A DNA stretch of 64,000 bases from Euonymus europaeus (taxonomy: Eukaryota; Streptophyta; Magnoliopsida; Celastrales; Celastraceae), in the NCBI GenBank assembly GCA_963580455.1, contig OY756961.1:15853001-15917000 (forward strand), given 5' to 3'. Under the pieces are notes generated by a model. It did not search any database. It saw only the letters and a program-made list of their open reading frames with translations, and had not been told where the DNA came from. Below, one piece after another: positions 12,001 through 26,218 of this stretch. The number at the start of each line of letters is the position of its first letter. The stretch's first letter is position 1. Both the position numbers and the translations under genes were made by a program.

Positions 12001-14220
12001 CACTTTTTATTGTTCTTATATGTCAAATTTTATGAGTATAAGGTTCATAGATTATTTCGATGCCAAAACACCAACTTTCTATGACAAATGGACGAAATCG
12101 TTAAAAGCTCCTCCATAGAGAGAGTTGAACAACTTCGGACCATCAAAATTGCTCTATGTATACTTTTTATTGTTCTTCTATATCAAATTTTATGAGTATA
12201 AGCTTCCTAGATTATTTCGATGCCAAAACATCAACTTTCTATGACAAATGGACAAAACCGTTAAAAGCTCCTCCATAGAGAGTGTTGAGCGACTTCGGAC
12301 CTTCAAAATTGCTCGGTGTACAATTTTTATTGTTCTTATATGTCAAATTTTACGAGTATAAGCTTCATAGATTATTTCGATGCCAAAACACAAACTTTCT
12401 ATGACAAATGGAGAAAACCGTTAAAAGCTCCTCCATAGAGAGAGTTGAGCAACTTCGGACCATCAAAGTTGCTCGGTGTACACTTTTTATTGTTCTTATA
12501 TGTCAAATTTTATGAGTATAAGGTTCATAGATTATTTCGATGCCAAAAAACCAACTTTCTATGACAAATGGACGAAATCGTTAAAAGCTCCTCCATAGAG
12601 AGAGTTGAGCAACTTCGGACCATCAAAATTGCTCTATGTATACTTTTTATTGTTCTTCTATATCAAATTTTATGAGTATAAGCTTCCTAGATTATTTCGA
12701 TGCCAAAACATCAACTTTCTATGACAAATGGACAAAACCGTTAAAAGCTCCTCCATAGAGAGTGTTGAGCGACTTCGGACCTTCAAAATTGCTCGGTGTA
12801 CAATTTTTATTGTTCTTATATGTCAAATTTTACGAGTATAAGCTTCATAGATTATTTCGATGCCAAAACACAAACTTTCTATGACAAATTGACAAAACCG
12901 TTAAAAGCTCCTTCATAGAGAGAGTTGAGCAACTTCGGATCATCAAAGTTGCTCGGTGTACAATTTTTATTGTTCTCATATGTCAAATTTTTTGAGTATA
13001 AGCTTCATAGATTATTTCGATGCCAAAACACCAACTTTCTATGACAAATGGACAAAATCGTTAAGTGCTCCTCCGTAGAGAGAGTTGAGCAACTTCGGAC
13101 TATCAAAGTTGCTCGAAATAGACATTTTATTGTTCTTCTATCTCAAATTTTACGAGTATAAGCTTCCTAGATTATTTCGATGCCAAAACACCAACTTTCT
13201 ATGACAGATGGACAAAACCGTTAAAAGCTCCTCCATAGAGAGAGTTGAGCAACTTCGGACCATCAAAATTGCTCTATGTACACTTTTTATTGTTTTTCTA
13301 TGTCAAATTTTATGAGTATAAGCTTCCTAGATTATTTCGATGCCAAAACACCAACTTTCTATGACAAATAGAAAAAACCGTTAGGAGCTCCTCCATAGAG
13401 AGAGTTGAGCAACTTCGGACTATCAATGTTTCTCGGGATAGACTTTTTATTGTTCTTCTATGTTAAATTTTATGAGTATAAGCTTCCTAGATTATTTCCA
13501 TGCTAAAACACGAACTTTCTATGACAAATGGACAAAACCGTTAAAAGCTCCTCCATAGAGAGAGTTGAGCAACTTCGGACCATCAAAGTTACTCGGTGTA
13601 CAATTTTTATTTTTCTTATATGTCAAATTTTACGTGTATAAGCTTCATAGATTATTTCGATGCCAAAACACGAACTTTCTTTGACAAATCGACAAAACCG
13701 TTAGAAGCTCCTCCATAGAGAGAGTTGAGCAACTTCGGACTATCAAAGTTGCTCGGGATAGAGATTTTATTGTTCTTCTATGTCAAATTTTACGAGTATA
13801 AGCTTCCTACATTATTTCGATGCCAAAACACCAACTTTCTACGGCAAATGGACAAAGCCGTTAAAAGCTCCTCCATAGAGAGAGTTGGGCAACTTCGGAC
13901 CATCAAAGTTGCTCGGTGTACAATTTTTATTGTTCTCATATGTCAAATTTTTTGAGTATAAGCTTCATAGATTATTTCGATGCCAAAACACCAACTTTCT
14001 ATGACAAATGGACAAAACCGTTAAAAGCTCTTCCATAGAGAGAGTTGAGCAACTTCGGATTATCAACGTTGCTCGAAATAGACATTTTATTGTTCTTCTA
14101 TGTCAAATTTTATGAGTATAAGCTTCCTCGATTATTTCGATGACAAAACACTAACTTTCTATGACGAATGGACAAAACCGTTAAAAGCTCATCCATAGAG
14201 AGTTTTGAGTGACTTCGGAC
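11745..14220. repeat. Long-range duplicated segment, left copy (2.5 kb)
   Basis: This stretch matches 23,743-26,218 at a constant offset of 11,998 bp, 75 monomers less two bases; the two bases are accounted for by single-base deletions near 16,904 and 20,423. Shared rare marks include AAGGTTCATAG, GACATTTTATTG with TATCTCAAATT, GACAGATGGAC, TAGAAAAAACCGTTAGGAG, TCAATGTTTCTCGGG and TTTCCATGCTAAAACACG. Differences are scattered substitutions only. Confidence 0.85.
12001..12960. repeat. Tandem duplication of a 3-monomer (480 bp) unit
   Basis: Bases 12,001-12,480 recur at 12,481-12,960. AGTATAAGGTTCATAG, an altered HindIII site, is found at about 12,041 and 12,521. ATATCAAATTTTATGAG and GACGAAATCG are also shared. 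The same pair, still 480 bp apart, is present at 24,001-24,960, so it existed before the longer 11.7/23.7 kb duplication. Confidence 0.85.
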
Positions 14221-14682
14221 CTACAAAATTGCTCGGTGTACAATTTTTATTGTTCTTATATGTCAAATTTTACGAGTATAAGCTTCATAGATTATTTCGA
14301 TGCCAAAACACCAACTTTCTATGACAAATGGACAAAACCGTCAAGAGCTCCTCCATAGAGAGAGTTGAGCAACTTCGGACTATCAAAGTTTCTCGGGATA
14401 GACTTTTTATTGTTCTTCTATGTTAAATTTTACGAGTATAAGCTTCCTTGATTATTTCGATGCCAAGACACCAACTTTCTATGACAAATCGACAAAACCG
14501 TTAAAAGCTCCTCCATAGAGAGAGTTGAACAACTTCGGACCATCAAAATTGCTCTTTATACACTTTTTATTGTTCTTCTATGTGAAATTTTACGAGTATA
14601 AGCTTCCTAGATTATTTCGATGCCAAAACACCAACTTTCTATGAAAAATAGACTAAACCGTTAAGAGCTCCTCCTTAGAGAG

Positions 14683-17600
14683 AGTTGAGGAACTTCGGAC
14701 TATCAAAGTTTCTCGAGATAGACTTTTTATTGTTCTTCTATGTTAAATTGTACGAGTATAAGCTTCCTAGATTATTTCGATGCCAAAACACCAACTTTCT
14801 ATGACAAATGGACAAAACAGTTAAAAGCTCCTCCATAGAGAGTGTTGAGCGATTTCGGACCTACAAAATTGCTCGGTGTACAATTGTTATTGTTCTTATA
14901 TGTCAAATTTTACGAGTATAAGCTTCATAGATTATTTCGATGCCAAAACACAAACTTTTTATGACAAATGGACAAAACTGTTAAAAGCTCCTCCATAGAG
15001 ACAGTTGAGCAACTTCGGACCATCAAAATCGCTCTATGTACAATTTTTATTGTTCTTATATGTCAATTTTTACGAGTATAAGCTTCATAGATTATTTCGA
15101 TGCTAAAACACCAACTTTCTATGACAAATAGACAAAACCGTTAAAAGCTCCTCCATAGAGAGAGTTGAGCAACTTCGGACCATCAAAGTTGCTCGGTGTA
15201 CAATTTTTATTGTTCTCATATGTCAAATTTTACGAGTATAAGCTTCATAGATTATTTCGATGCCAAAACACCAACTTTCTATGACAAATGGACAAAACCG
15301 TTAAAAGCTCCTCCATAGAGAGAGTTGAGCAACTTCGGACTATCAAAGTTTCTCGGGATAGACTTTTTATCGTTCTTCTATATTAAATTTTTCGAGTATA
15401 AGCTTCCTAGATTATTTCGATGCCAAAACACCAACTTTCTATGACAAATGGACAAAACCGTTAAAAGCTCCTCCATAGAGAGTGTTGAGCGATTTCGGAC
15501 CTACAAAATTGCTCGGTGTACAATTGTTATTGTTCTTATATGTCAAATTTTACGAGTATAAGCTTCATAGATTATTTCGATGCCAAAACACAAACTTTTT
15601 ATGACAAATGGACAAAACCGTTAAAAGCTCCTCCATAGAGACAGTTGAGCAACTTCGGACCATCAAAATCGCTCTATGTACAATTTTTATTGTTCTTATA
15701 TGTCAATTTTTACGAGTATAAGCTTCATAGATTATTTCGATGCTAAAACACCAACTTTCTATGACAAATAGACAAAACCGTTAAAAGCTCCTCCATAGAG
15801 AGAGTTGAGCAACTTCGGACCATCAAAGTTGCTCGGTGTACAATTTTTATTGTTCTCATATGTCAAATTTTACGAGTATAAGCTTCATAGATTATTTCGA
15901 TGCCAAAACACCAACTTTCTATGACAAATGGACAAAACCGTTAAAAGCTCCTCCATAGAGAGAGTTGAGCAACTTCGGACTATCAAAGTTTCTCGGGATA
16001 GACTTTTTATCGTTCTTCTATATTAAATTTTTCGAGTATAAGCTTCCTAGATTATTTCGATGCCAAAACACCAACTTTCTATGACAAATGGACAAAACCG
16101 TTAAAAGCTCCTCCATAGAGAGAGTTGAGCAACTTCGGACCATCAAAATTGCTCTATATAGACTTTTTATTGTTCTTCTATGTCAAATTTTACGAGTATA
16201 AGCTTCCTAGATTATTTCGATGCCAAAACACCAACTTTCTATGACAAATGGACAAAACCGTTAAAAGCTCCTCCATAGAGAGAGTTGAGCAACTTCGGAC
16301 CATCAAAGTTACTCGGTGTACAATTTTTATTTTTCTTATATGTCAAATTTTACGTGTATAAGCTTCATAGATTATTTCGATGCCAAAACACCAACTTTCT
16401 TTGACAAATGGACAAAACCGTTAGAAGCTCCTCCATAGAGAGAGTTGGACAACTTCGGACTATCAAAGTTGCTCGGGATAGACATTTTATTGTTCTTCTA
16501 TGTCAAATTTTACGAGTATAAGCTTCCTACATTATTTCGATGCCAAAACACCAACTTTCTGTGACAAATGGACAAAACCATTAAGAGCTCCTCCATAGAG
16601 AGAGTTGAGCAACATCGGACTATCAAAGTTTCTCGGGATAGACTTTTTATTGTTCTCATATGTCAAATTTTACGAGTATAAGCTTCACAGATTATTTCGA
16701 TGCCAAAACACCAACTTTCTATGACAAATGGACAAAATCGTTAAGAGCTCCTCCATAGAGAGAGTTGAGCAACTTCGGACTATCAAAGTTTCTCGGGATA
16801 GACTTTTTATTGTTCTTCTATGTTAAATTTTACGAGTATAAGCTTCGTAGATTATTTCGATGCCAAAACACCAACTTTCTATGACAAATGGACAAAACCG
16901 TTAAAGCTCCTCCATAGAGACAATTGAGCAACTTCGGACTATCAAAATCGCTCTTTATACACTTTTTATTGTTCTTCTATGTGAAATTTTACGAGTATAA
17001 GCTTCCTAGATTATTTCGATGCCAAAACACCAACTTTCTATGAAAAATAGACAAAACCGTTAAGAGCTCCTCCTTAGAGAGAGTTGAGGAACTTCGGACT
17101 ATCAAAGTTTCTCGGGATAGACTTTTTATTGTTCTTCTATGTTAAATTTTACTAGTATAAGCTTCATAGATTATTTCGATGCCAAAACACCAACTTTCTA
17201 TTACAAATGGACAAAACCGTTAAAAGCGCCTCCATAGAGAGTGTTGAGCGACTTCGGACCTACAAAATTGCTCGGTGTACAGTTTTTATTGTTCTTATAT
17301 GTCAAATTTTACGAGTATAAGCTTCATAGATTATTTCGATGCCAAAACACAAACTTTTTATGACAAATGGACAAAACCGTTAAAAGCTCCTCCATAGAGA
17401 CAGTTGAGCAACTTCGGACCATCAAAATCGCTCTTTATACACTTTTTATTGTTCTTCTATGTGAAATTTTACGAGTATAAGCTTCCTAGATTATTTCGAT
17501 GCCAAAACACCAACTTTCTATGACAAATGGACGAAACCGTTAAAAGCTCCTCCATAGAGAGAGTTGAGCAACTTCGGACCACCAAAATTGCTCTATGTAT

Positions 17601-18201
17601 ACTTTTTATTGTTCTTCTATGTCAAATTTTAAGAGTTCAAGCTTCCTCGATTATTTCGATGCCAAAACACCAACTTTCTATGACAAATGGACAAAACCGT
17701 TAAAAGCTCCTCCATAGAGAGAGTTGAGCAACTTCGGACTATCAAAGTTTCTCCGGATAGACTTTTTATCGTTCTTCTATATTAAATTTTACGAGTATAA
17801 GCTTCCTAGATTATTTCGATGGCAAAACACCAACTTTCTATGACAAATGGACAAAACCGTTAAAAGCTCCTCCATAGAGAGAGTTGAGCAACTTCGGACC
17901 ATCAAAATTGCTCTATATAGACTTTTTATTGTTCTTCTATGTCAAATTTTACGAGTATAAGCTTCCTAGATTATTTCGATGCCAAAACACCAACTTTCTA
18001 TGACAAATGGACAAAACCGTTAAAAGCTCCTTCATAGAGAGAGTTGAGCAACTTCGGACCATCAAAGTTACTCGGTGTACAATTTTTATTTTTCTTATAT
18101 GTCAAATTTTACGTGTATAAGCTTCATAGATTATTTCGATGCCAAAACACCAACTTTTTATGACAAATGGACAAAACTGTTAAAAGCTCCTCCATAGAGA
18201 C
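14683..18201. repeat. 22-monomer (3,519 bp) unit, copy 1
   Basis: From 14,683 to 18,157 the sequence matches 18,202-21,676, offset 3,519 bp (22 monomers less one base). Reading both copies line by line I found no difference over about 3,475 bp. Rare variants present in both include TGTACAATTGTTATTG, TTAAATTTTTCGAG, CAACATCGGAC, GCTTCACAG, GCTTCGTAG, TAAAAGCGCC, CCACCAAAATT, GAGTTCAAGC and TTTCTCCGGATAG. A one-base deletion (CCGTTAAAGCTCC, near 16,904) is also copied. The last 44 bases, 18,158-18,201, resemble the monomer type at 14,965-15,008 and form the joint. Confidence 0.92.
14820..16120. repeat. Nested 4-monomer (640 bp) tandem pair
   Basis: Within copy 1 of the 22-monomer unit, 14,841-15,480 and 15,481-16,120 are near-identical four-monomer blocks. 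Each begins with AGTGTTGAGCGATTTCGG and contains ACAATTGTTATTG, CAAAATCGCTC, TGTCAATTTTTACG and GATGCTAAAACACC. The same pair is at 18,361-19,640 in copy 2, so the 640-bp doubling came before the 3,519-bp doubling. Confidence 0.88.
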
Positions 18202-21200
18202 AGTTGAGGAACTTCGGACTATCAAAGTTTCTCGAGATAGACTTTTTATTGTTCTTCTATGTTAAATTGTACGAGTATAAGCTTCCTAGATTATTTCGAT
18301 GCCAAAACACCAACTTTCTATGACAAATGGACAAAACAGTTAAAAGCTCCTCCATAGAGAGTGTTGAGCGATTTCGGACCTACAAAATTGCTCGGTGTAC
18401 AATTGTTATTGTTCTTATATGTCAAATTTTACGAGTATAAGCTTCATAGATTATTTCGATGCCAAAACACAAACTTTTTATGACAAATGGACAAAACTGT
18501 TAAAAGCTCCTCCATAGAGACAGTTGAGCAACTTCGGACCATCAAAATCGCTCTATGTACAATTTTTATTGTTCTTATATGTCAATTTTTACGAGTATAA
18601 GCTTCATAGATTATTTCGATGCTAAAACACCAACTTTCTATGACAAATAGACAAAACCGTTAAAAGCTCCTCCATAGAGAGAGTTGAGCAACTTCGGACC
18701 ATCAAAGTTGCTCGGTGTACAATTTTTATTGTTCTCATATGTCAAATTTTACGAGTATAAGCTTCATAGATTATTTCGATGCCAAAACACCAACTTTCTA
18801 TGACAAATGGACAAAACCGTTAAAAGCTCCTCCATAGAGAGAGTTGAGCAACTTCGGACTATCAAAGTTTCTCGGGATAGACTTTTTATCGTTCTTCTAT
18901 ATTAAATTTTTCGAGTATAAGCTTCCTAGATTATTTCGATGCCAAAACACCAACTTTCTATGACAAATGGACAAAACCGTTAAAAGCTCCTCCATAGAGA
19001 GTGTTGAGCGATTTCGGACCTACAAAATTGCTCGGTGTACAATTGTTATTGTTCTTATATGTCAAATTTTACGAGTATAAGCTTCATAGATTATTTCGAT
19101 GCCAAAACACAAACTTTTTATGACAAATGGACAAAACCGTTAAAAGCTCCTCCATAGAGACAGTTGAGCAACTTCGGACCATCAAAATCGCTCTATGTAC
19201 AATTTTTATTGTTCTTATATGTCAATTTTTACGAGTATAAGCTTCATAGATTATTTCGATGCTAAAACACCAACTTTCTATGACAAATAGACAAAACCGT
19301 TAAAAGCTCCTCCATAGAGAGAGTTGAGCAACTTCGGACCATCAAAGTTGCTCGGTGTACAATTTTTATTGTTCTCATATGTCAAATTTTACGAGTATAA
19401 GCTTCATAGATTATTTCGATGCCAAAACACCAACTTTCTATGACAAATGGACAAAACCGTTAAAAGCTCCTCCATAGAGAGAGTTGAGCAACTTCGGACT
19501 ATCAAAGTTTCTCGGGATAGACTTTTTATCGTTCTTCTATATTAAATTTTTCGAGTATAAGCTTCCTAGATTATTTCGATGCCAAAACACCAACTTTCTA
19601 TGACAAATGGACAAAACCGTTAAAAGCTCCTCCATAGAGAGAGTTGAGCAACTTCGGACCATCAAAATTGCTCTATATAGACTTTTTATTGTTCTTCTAT
19701 GTCAAATTTTACGAGTATAAGCTTCCTAGATTATTTCGATGCCAAAACACCAACTTTCTATGACAAATGGACAAAACCGTTAAAAGCTCCTCCATAGAGA
19801 GAGTTGAGCAACTTCGGACCATCAAAGTTACTCGGTGTACAATTTTTATTTTTCTTATATGTCAAATTTTACGTGTATAAGCTTCATAGATTATTTCGAT
19901 GCCAAAACACCAACTTTCTTTGACAAATGGACAAAACCGTTAGAAGCTCCTCCATAGAGAGAGTTGGACAACTTCGGACTATCAAAGTTGCTCGGGATAG
20001 ACATTTTATTGTTCTTCTATGTCAAATTTTACGAGTATAAGCTTCCTACATTATTTCGATGCCAAAACACCAACTTTCTGTGACAAATGGACAAAACCAT
20101 TAAGAGCTCCTCCATAGAGAGAGTTGAGCAACATCGGACTATCAAAGTTTCTCGGGATAGACTTTTTATTGTTCTCATATGTCAAATTTTACGAGTATAA
20201 GCTTCACAGATTATTTCGATGCCAAAACACCAACTTTCTATGACAAATGGACAAAATCGTTAAGAGCTCCTCCATAGAGAGAGTTGAGCAACTTCGGACT
20301 ATCAAAGTTTCTCGGGATAGACTTTTTATTGTTCTTCTATGTTAAATTTTACGAGTATAAGCTTCGTAGATTATTTCGATGCCAAAACACCAACTTTCTA
20401 TGACAAATGGACAAAACCGTTAAAGCTCCTCCATAGAGACAATTGAGCAACTTCGGACTATCAAAATCGCTCTTTATACACTTTTTATTGTTCTTCTATG
20501 TGAAATTTTACGAGTATAAGCTTCCTAGATTATTTCGATGCCAAAACACCAACTTTCTATGAAAAATAGACAAAACCGTTAAGAGCTCCTCCTTAGAGAG
20601 AGTTGAGGAACTTCGGACTATCAAAGTTTCTCGGGATAGACTTTTTATTGTTCTTCTATGTTAAATTTTACTAGTATAAGCTTCATAGATTATTTCGATG
20701 CCAAAACACCAACTTTCTATTACAAATGGACAAAACCGTTAAAAGCGCCTCCATAGAGAGTGTTGAGCGACTTCGGACCTACAAAATTGCTCGGTGTACA
20801 GTTTTTATTGTTCTTATATGTCAAATTTTACGAGTATAAGCTTCATAGATTATTTCGATGCCAAAACACAAACTTTTTATGACAAATGGACAAAACCGTT
20901 AAAAGCTCCTCCATAGAGACAGTTGAGCAACTTCGGACCATCAAAATCGCTCTTTATACACTTTTTATTGTTCTTCTATGTGAAATTTTACGAGTATAAG
21001 CTTCCTAGATTATTTCGATGCCAAAACACCAACTTTCTATGACAAATGGACGAAACCGTTAAAAGCTCCTCCATAGAGAGAGTTGAGCAACTTCGGACCA
21101 CCAAAATTGCTCTATGTATACTTTTTATTGTTCTTCTATGTCAAATTTTAAGAGTTCAAGCTTCCTCGATTATTTCGATGCCAAAACACCAACTTTCTAT

Positions 21201-21676
21201 GACAAATGGACAAAACCGTTAAAAGCTCCTCCATAGAGAGAGTTGAGCAACTTCGGACTATCAAAGTTTCTCCGGATAGACTTTTTATCGTTCTTCTATA
21301 TTAAATTTTACGAGTATAAGCTTCCTAGATTATTTCGATGGCAAAACACCAACTTTCTATGACAAATGGACAAAACCGTTAAAAGCTCCTCCATAGAGAG
21401 AGTTGAGCAACTTCGGACCATCAAAATTGCTCTATATAGACTTTTTATTGTTCTTCTATGTCAAATTTTACGAGTATAAGCTTCCTAGATTATTTCGATG
21501 CCAAAACACCAACTTTCTATGACAAATGGACAAAACCGTTAAAAGCTCCTTCATAGAGAGAGTTGAGCAACTTCGGACCATCAAAGTTACTCGGTGTACA
21601 ATTTTTATTTTTCTTATATGTCAAATTTTACGTGTATAAGCTTCATAGATTATTTCGATGCCAAAACACCAACTTT
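18202..21676. repeat. 22-monomer (3,519 bp) unit, copy 2
   Basis: Second copy of the unit at 14,683-18,201, with no mismatch noticed up to 21,676, where CAACTTTT in copy 1 becomes CAACTTTC here. The shared one-base deletion lies near 20,423. Lack of divergence points to a very recent duplication, to ongoing conversion between the copies, or to an assembly duplication. Confidence 0.92.
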
Positions 21677-23742
21677 CTTTGAGAAATGGACAAAACCGTT
21701 AGAAGCTCCTCCATAGAGAGAGTTGAGCAACTTCGGACTATCAAAGTTGCTCGGGATAGACATTTTATTGTTCTTCTATGTCAAATTTTACGAGTATAAG
21801 CTTCCTACATTATTTCGATGCCAAAACACCAACTTTCTGTGACAAATGGACAAAACCATTAAGAGCTCCTCCATAGAGAGAGTTGAGCAACTTCGGACTA
21901 TCAAAGTTTCTCGGGATAGACTTTTTATTGTTCTCATATATCAAATTTTACGAGTATAAGATTCACAGATTATTTCGATGCCAAAACACAAACTTTCTAT
22001 GACAAATGGACAAAATCGTTAAGAGCTCCTCCATAGAGAGAGTTGAGCAACTTCGGACTATCAAAGTTTCTCGGGATAGACTTTTTATTGTTCTTCTATG
22101 TTAAATTTTACGAGTATAAGCTTCCTAGATTATTTCGATGCCAAAACACCAACTTTCTATGACAAATCGACAAAACCATTAAAAGCTCCTCCATAGAGAG
22201 AGTTGAACAACTTCGGACCATCAAAATTGCTCTTTATACACTTTTTATTGTTCTTCTATGTGAAATTTTACGAGTATAAGCTTCCTAGATTATTTCGATG
22301 CCAAAACACCAACTTTCTATGAAAAATAGACTAAACCGTTAAGAGCTCTTCTTTAGAGAGAGTTGAGGAACTTCGGACTATCAAAGTTTCTCGAGATAGA
22401 CTTTTTATTGTTCTTCTATGTTAAATTGTACGAGTATAAGCTTCCTAGATTATTTCGATGCCAAAACACCAACTTTCTATGACAAATGGACAAAACAGTT
22501 AAAAGCTCCTCCATAGAGAGTGTTGAGCGATTTCGGACCTACAAAATTGCTCGGTGTACAATTTTTATTGTTCTTATATGTCAAATTTTACGAGTATAAG
22601 CTTCATAGATTATTTCGATGCCAAAACACAAACTTTTTATGACAAATGGACAAAACCGTTAAAAGCTCCTCCATAGAGACAGTTGAGCAACTTCGGACCA
22701 TCAAAATCGCTCTATGTACAATTTTTATTGTTCTTATATGTCAATTTTTACGAGAATAAGCTTTATAGATTATTTCGATGCTAAAACACCAACTTTCTAT
22801 GACAAATAGACAAAACCGTTAAAAGCTCCTCCGTAGAGAGAGTTGAGCAACTTCGGACCATCAAAGTTGCTCGGTGTACAATTTTTATTGTTCTCATATG
22901 TCAAATTTTACGAGTATAAGCTTCATAGATTATTTCGATGCCAAAACACCAACTTTCTATGACAAATGGACAAAACCGTTAAAAGCTCCTCCATAGAGAG
23001 AGTTGAGCAACTTCGGACTATCAAAGTTTCTCGGGATAGACTTTTTATTGTTCTTCTATGTTAAATTTTACGAGTATAAGCTTCCTAGATTATTTCGATG
23101 CCAAAACACCAACTTTCTATGACAAATCGACAAAACCGTTAAAAGCTCCTCCATAGAGAGAGTTGAGCAACTTCGGACCATCAAAATTGCCCTTTATACA
23201 CTTTTTATTGTTCTTCTATGTGAAATTTTACGAGTATAAGCTTCCTAGATTAATTAGAAGGCGAAACACCAACTTTCTATAAAAAATAGACAGAACCGTT
23301 AAGAGCTCCTCCTTAGAGAGAGTTGAGCAACTTCGGACTATCAAAGTTTCTCGGGATATACTTTTTTTCGTTCTTCTATATTAAATTTTACGAGTATAAG
23401 CTTCCTAGATTATTTCGATGCCAAAACACCAACTTTCTATGACAAATGGACAAAACCGTTAAAAGCTCCTCCATAGAGAGAGTTGAGCAACTTCGGACTA
23501 TCAAAATTGCTCTATATAGACTTTTTATTGTTCTTCTATGTCAAATTTTACGAGTATAAGCTTCCTAGATTATTTCGATGCCAAAACACCAACTTTCTAT
23601 GACAAATGGACAAAACTGTTAAAAGCTTCTCCATAGAGAGAGTTGAGCAACTTCGGACCTTCAAAGTTACTCGGTGTACAATTTTTATTTTTCTTATATG
23701 TCAAATTTTACGTGTATAAGCTTCATAGATTATTTCGATGCC
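21677..23742. repeat. Mosaic satellite block built from three earlier segments
   Basis: The first part carries CTTTGAGAAATGG and CTTTCTGTGACAAATGG and resembles 16.4-16.9 kb. From about 22,121 to 23,040 it follows 14,443-15,360 at an offset of 7,678 bp, including GAAAAATAGACTAAACCG. From about 23,100 to 23,600 it follows the first 7-monomer copy at 7,100-7,600, offset 15,998, including the rare GACAGAACCG monomer. No sequence foreign to the satellite is present. Confidence 0.75.
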
Positions 23743-26218
23743 AAAACACCAACTTTCTATGGCAAATGGACAAAGCCGTTAAAAGCTCCTCCATAGAGAG
23801 AGTTGGGCAACTTCGGACCATCAAAGTTGCTCGGTGTACAATTTTTATTGTTCTCATATGTCAAATTTTTTGAGTATAAGCTTCATAGATTATTTCGATG
23901 CCAAAACACCAACTTTCTATGACAAATGGACAAAACCTTTAAAAGCTCCTCCATAGAGAGAGTTGAGCAACTTCGGAACATCAAAGTTGCTCGGTGTACA
24001 CTTTTTATTGTTCTTATATGTCAAATTTTATGAGTATAAGGTTCATAGATTATTTCGATGCCAAAACACCAACTTTCTATGACAAATGGACGAAATCGTT
24101 AAAAGCTCCTCCATAGAGAGAGTTGAGCAACTTCGGACCATCAAAATTGCTCTACGTATACTTTTTATTGTTCTTCTATATCAAATTTTATGAGTATAAG
24201 CTTCCTAGATTATTTCGATGCCAAAACATCAACTTTCTATGACAAATGGACAAAACCGTTAAAAGCTCCTCCATAGAGAGTGTTGAGCGACTTCGGACCT
24301 TCAAAATTGCTCGGTGTACAATTTTTATTGTTTTTATATGTCAAATTTTACGAGTATAAGCTTCATAGATTATTTCGATGCCAAAACACAAACTTTCTAT
24401 GACAAATGGACAAAACCGTTAAAAGCTCCTCCATAGAGAGAGTTGAGCAACTTCGGACCATCAAAGTTGCTCGGTGTACACTTTTTATTGTTCTTATATG
24501 TCAAATTTTATGAGTATAAGGTTCATAGATTATTTCGATGCCAAAACACCAACTTTCTATGACAAATGGACGAAATCGTTAAAAGCTCCTCCATAGAGAG
24601 AGTTGAGCAACTTCGGACCATCAAAATTGCTCTATGTATACTTTTTATTGTTTTTCTATATCAAATTTTATGAGTATAAGCTTCCTAGATTATTTCGATG
24701 CCAAAACATCAACTTTCTATGACAAATGGACAAAACCGTTAAAAGCTCCACCATAGAGAGTGTTGAGCGACTTCGGACCTTCAAAATTGCTCGGTGTACA
24801 ATTTTTATTGTTCTTATATGTCAAATTTTATGAGTATAAGCTTCATAGATTATTTCGATGCCAAAACACAAACTTTCTATGACAAACGGACAAAACCGTT
24901 AAAAGCTCCTGCATAGAGAGAGTTGAGCAACTTCAGATCGTCAAAGTTGCTCGGTGTACAATTTTTATTGTTCTCATATGTCAAATTTTTTGAGTATGAG
25001 CTTCATAGATTATTTCGATGCCAAAACACCAACTTTCTATGACAAATGGACAAAATCGTTAAGAGCTCCTCCGTAGAGAGAGTTGAGCAACTTGGGACTA
25101 TCAAAGTTGCTCGAAATAGACATTTTATTGTTCTTCTATCTCAAATTTTACGAGTATAAGCTTCCTAGATTATTTTGATGCCAAAACACCAACTTTCTAT
25201 GACAGATGGACAAAACCGTTAAAAGCTCCTCCATAGAGAGAGTTGAGCAACTTCGGACCATCAAAATTGCTCTATGTACACTTTTTATTGTTTTTCTATG
25301 TCAAATTTTATGAGTATAAGCTTCCTAGATTATTTCGATGCCAAAACACCAACTTTCTATGACAAATAGAAAAAACCGTTAGGAGCTCCTCCATAGAGAG
25401 AGTTGAGCAACTTCGGACTATCAATGTTTCTCGGGATAGACTTTTTATTGTTCTTCTATGTTAAATTTTATGAGTATAAGCTTCCTAGATTATTTCCATG
25501 CTAAAACACGAACTTTCTATGACAAATGGACAAAACCGTTAAAAGCTCCTCCATAGAGAGAGTTGAGCAACTTCGGACCATCAAAGTTACTCGGTGTACA
25601 ATTTTTATTTTTCTTATATGTCAAATTTTACGTGTATAAGCTTCATAGATTATTTCGATGCCAAAACACCAACTTTCTTTGACAAATCGACAAAACCGTT
25701 AGAAGCTCCTCCATAGAGAGAGTTGAGCAACTTCAGACTATCAAAGTTGCTCGGGATAGACATTTTATTGTTCTTCTATGTCAAATTTTATGAGTATAAG
25801 CTTCCTACATTATTTCGATGCCAAAAGACCAACTTTCTATGGCAAATGGACAAAGCTGTTAAAAGCTCCTCCATAGAGAGAGTTGGGCAACTTCGGACCA
25901 TCAAAGTTGCTCGGTGTACAATTTTTATTGTTCTCATATGTCAAATTTTTTGAGTATAAGCTTCATAGATTATTTCGATGCCAAAACACCAACTTTCTAT
26001 GACAAATGGACAAAACCGTTAAAAGCTCCTCCATAGAGAGAGTTGAGCAACTTCGGATTATCAAAGTTGCTCGAAATAGACATTTTATTGTTCTTCTATG
26101 TCAAATTTTACGAGTATAAGCTTCCTCGATTATTTCGATGCCAAAACACTAACTTTCTATGACAAATGGACAAAACCGTTAAAAGCTCATCCATAGAGAG
26201 TTTTGAGTGACTTCGGAC
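23743..26218. repeat. Long-range duplicated segment, right copy (2.5 kb)
   Basis: Right-hand partner of 11,745-14,220. It keeps the nested 480-bp pair at 24,001-24,960 (AGTATAAGGTTCATAG near 24,041 and 24,521). Private changes include CTACGTATAC near 24,151, GAGTATGAGC near 24,994, CTTGGGACT near 25,092 and CCAAAAGACC near 25,821, so the two copies have drifted since separation. Confidence 0.85.

Noticed and set aside
12447..12474. Rho-independent terminator, because of the stem-loop followed by a T-rich stretch
   Set aside because: The stem is short and only moderately GC, the T-run lies more than ten bases downstream, and the context is a eukaryotic satellite with no transcription unit.
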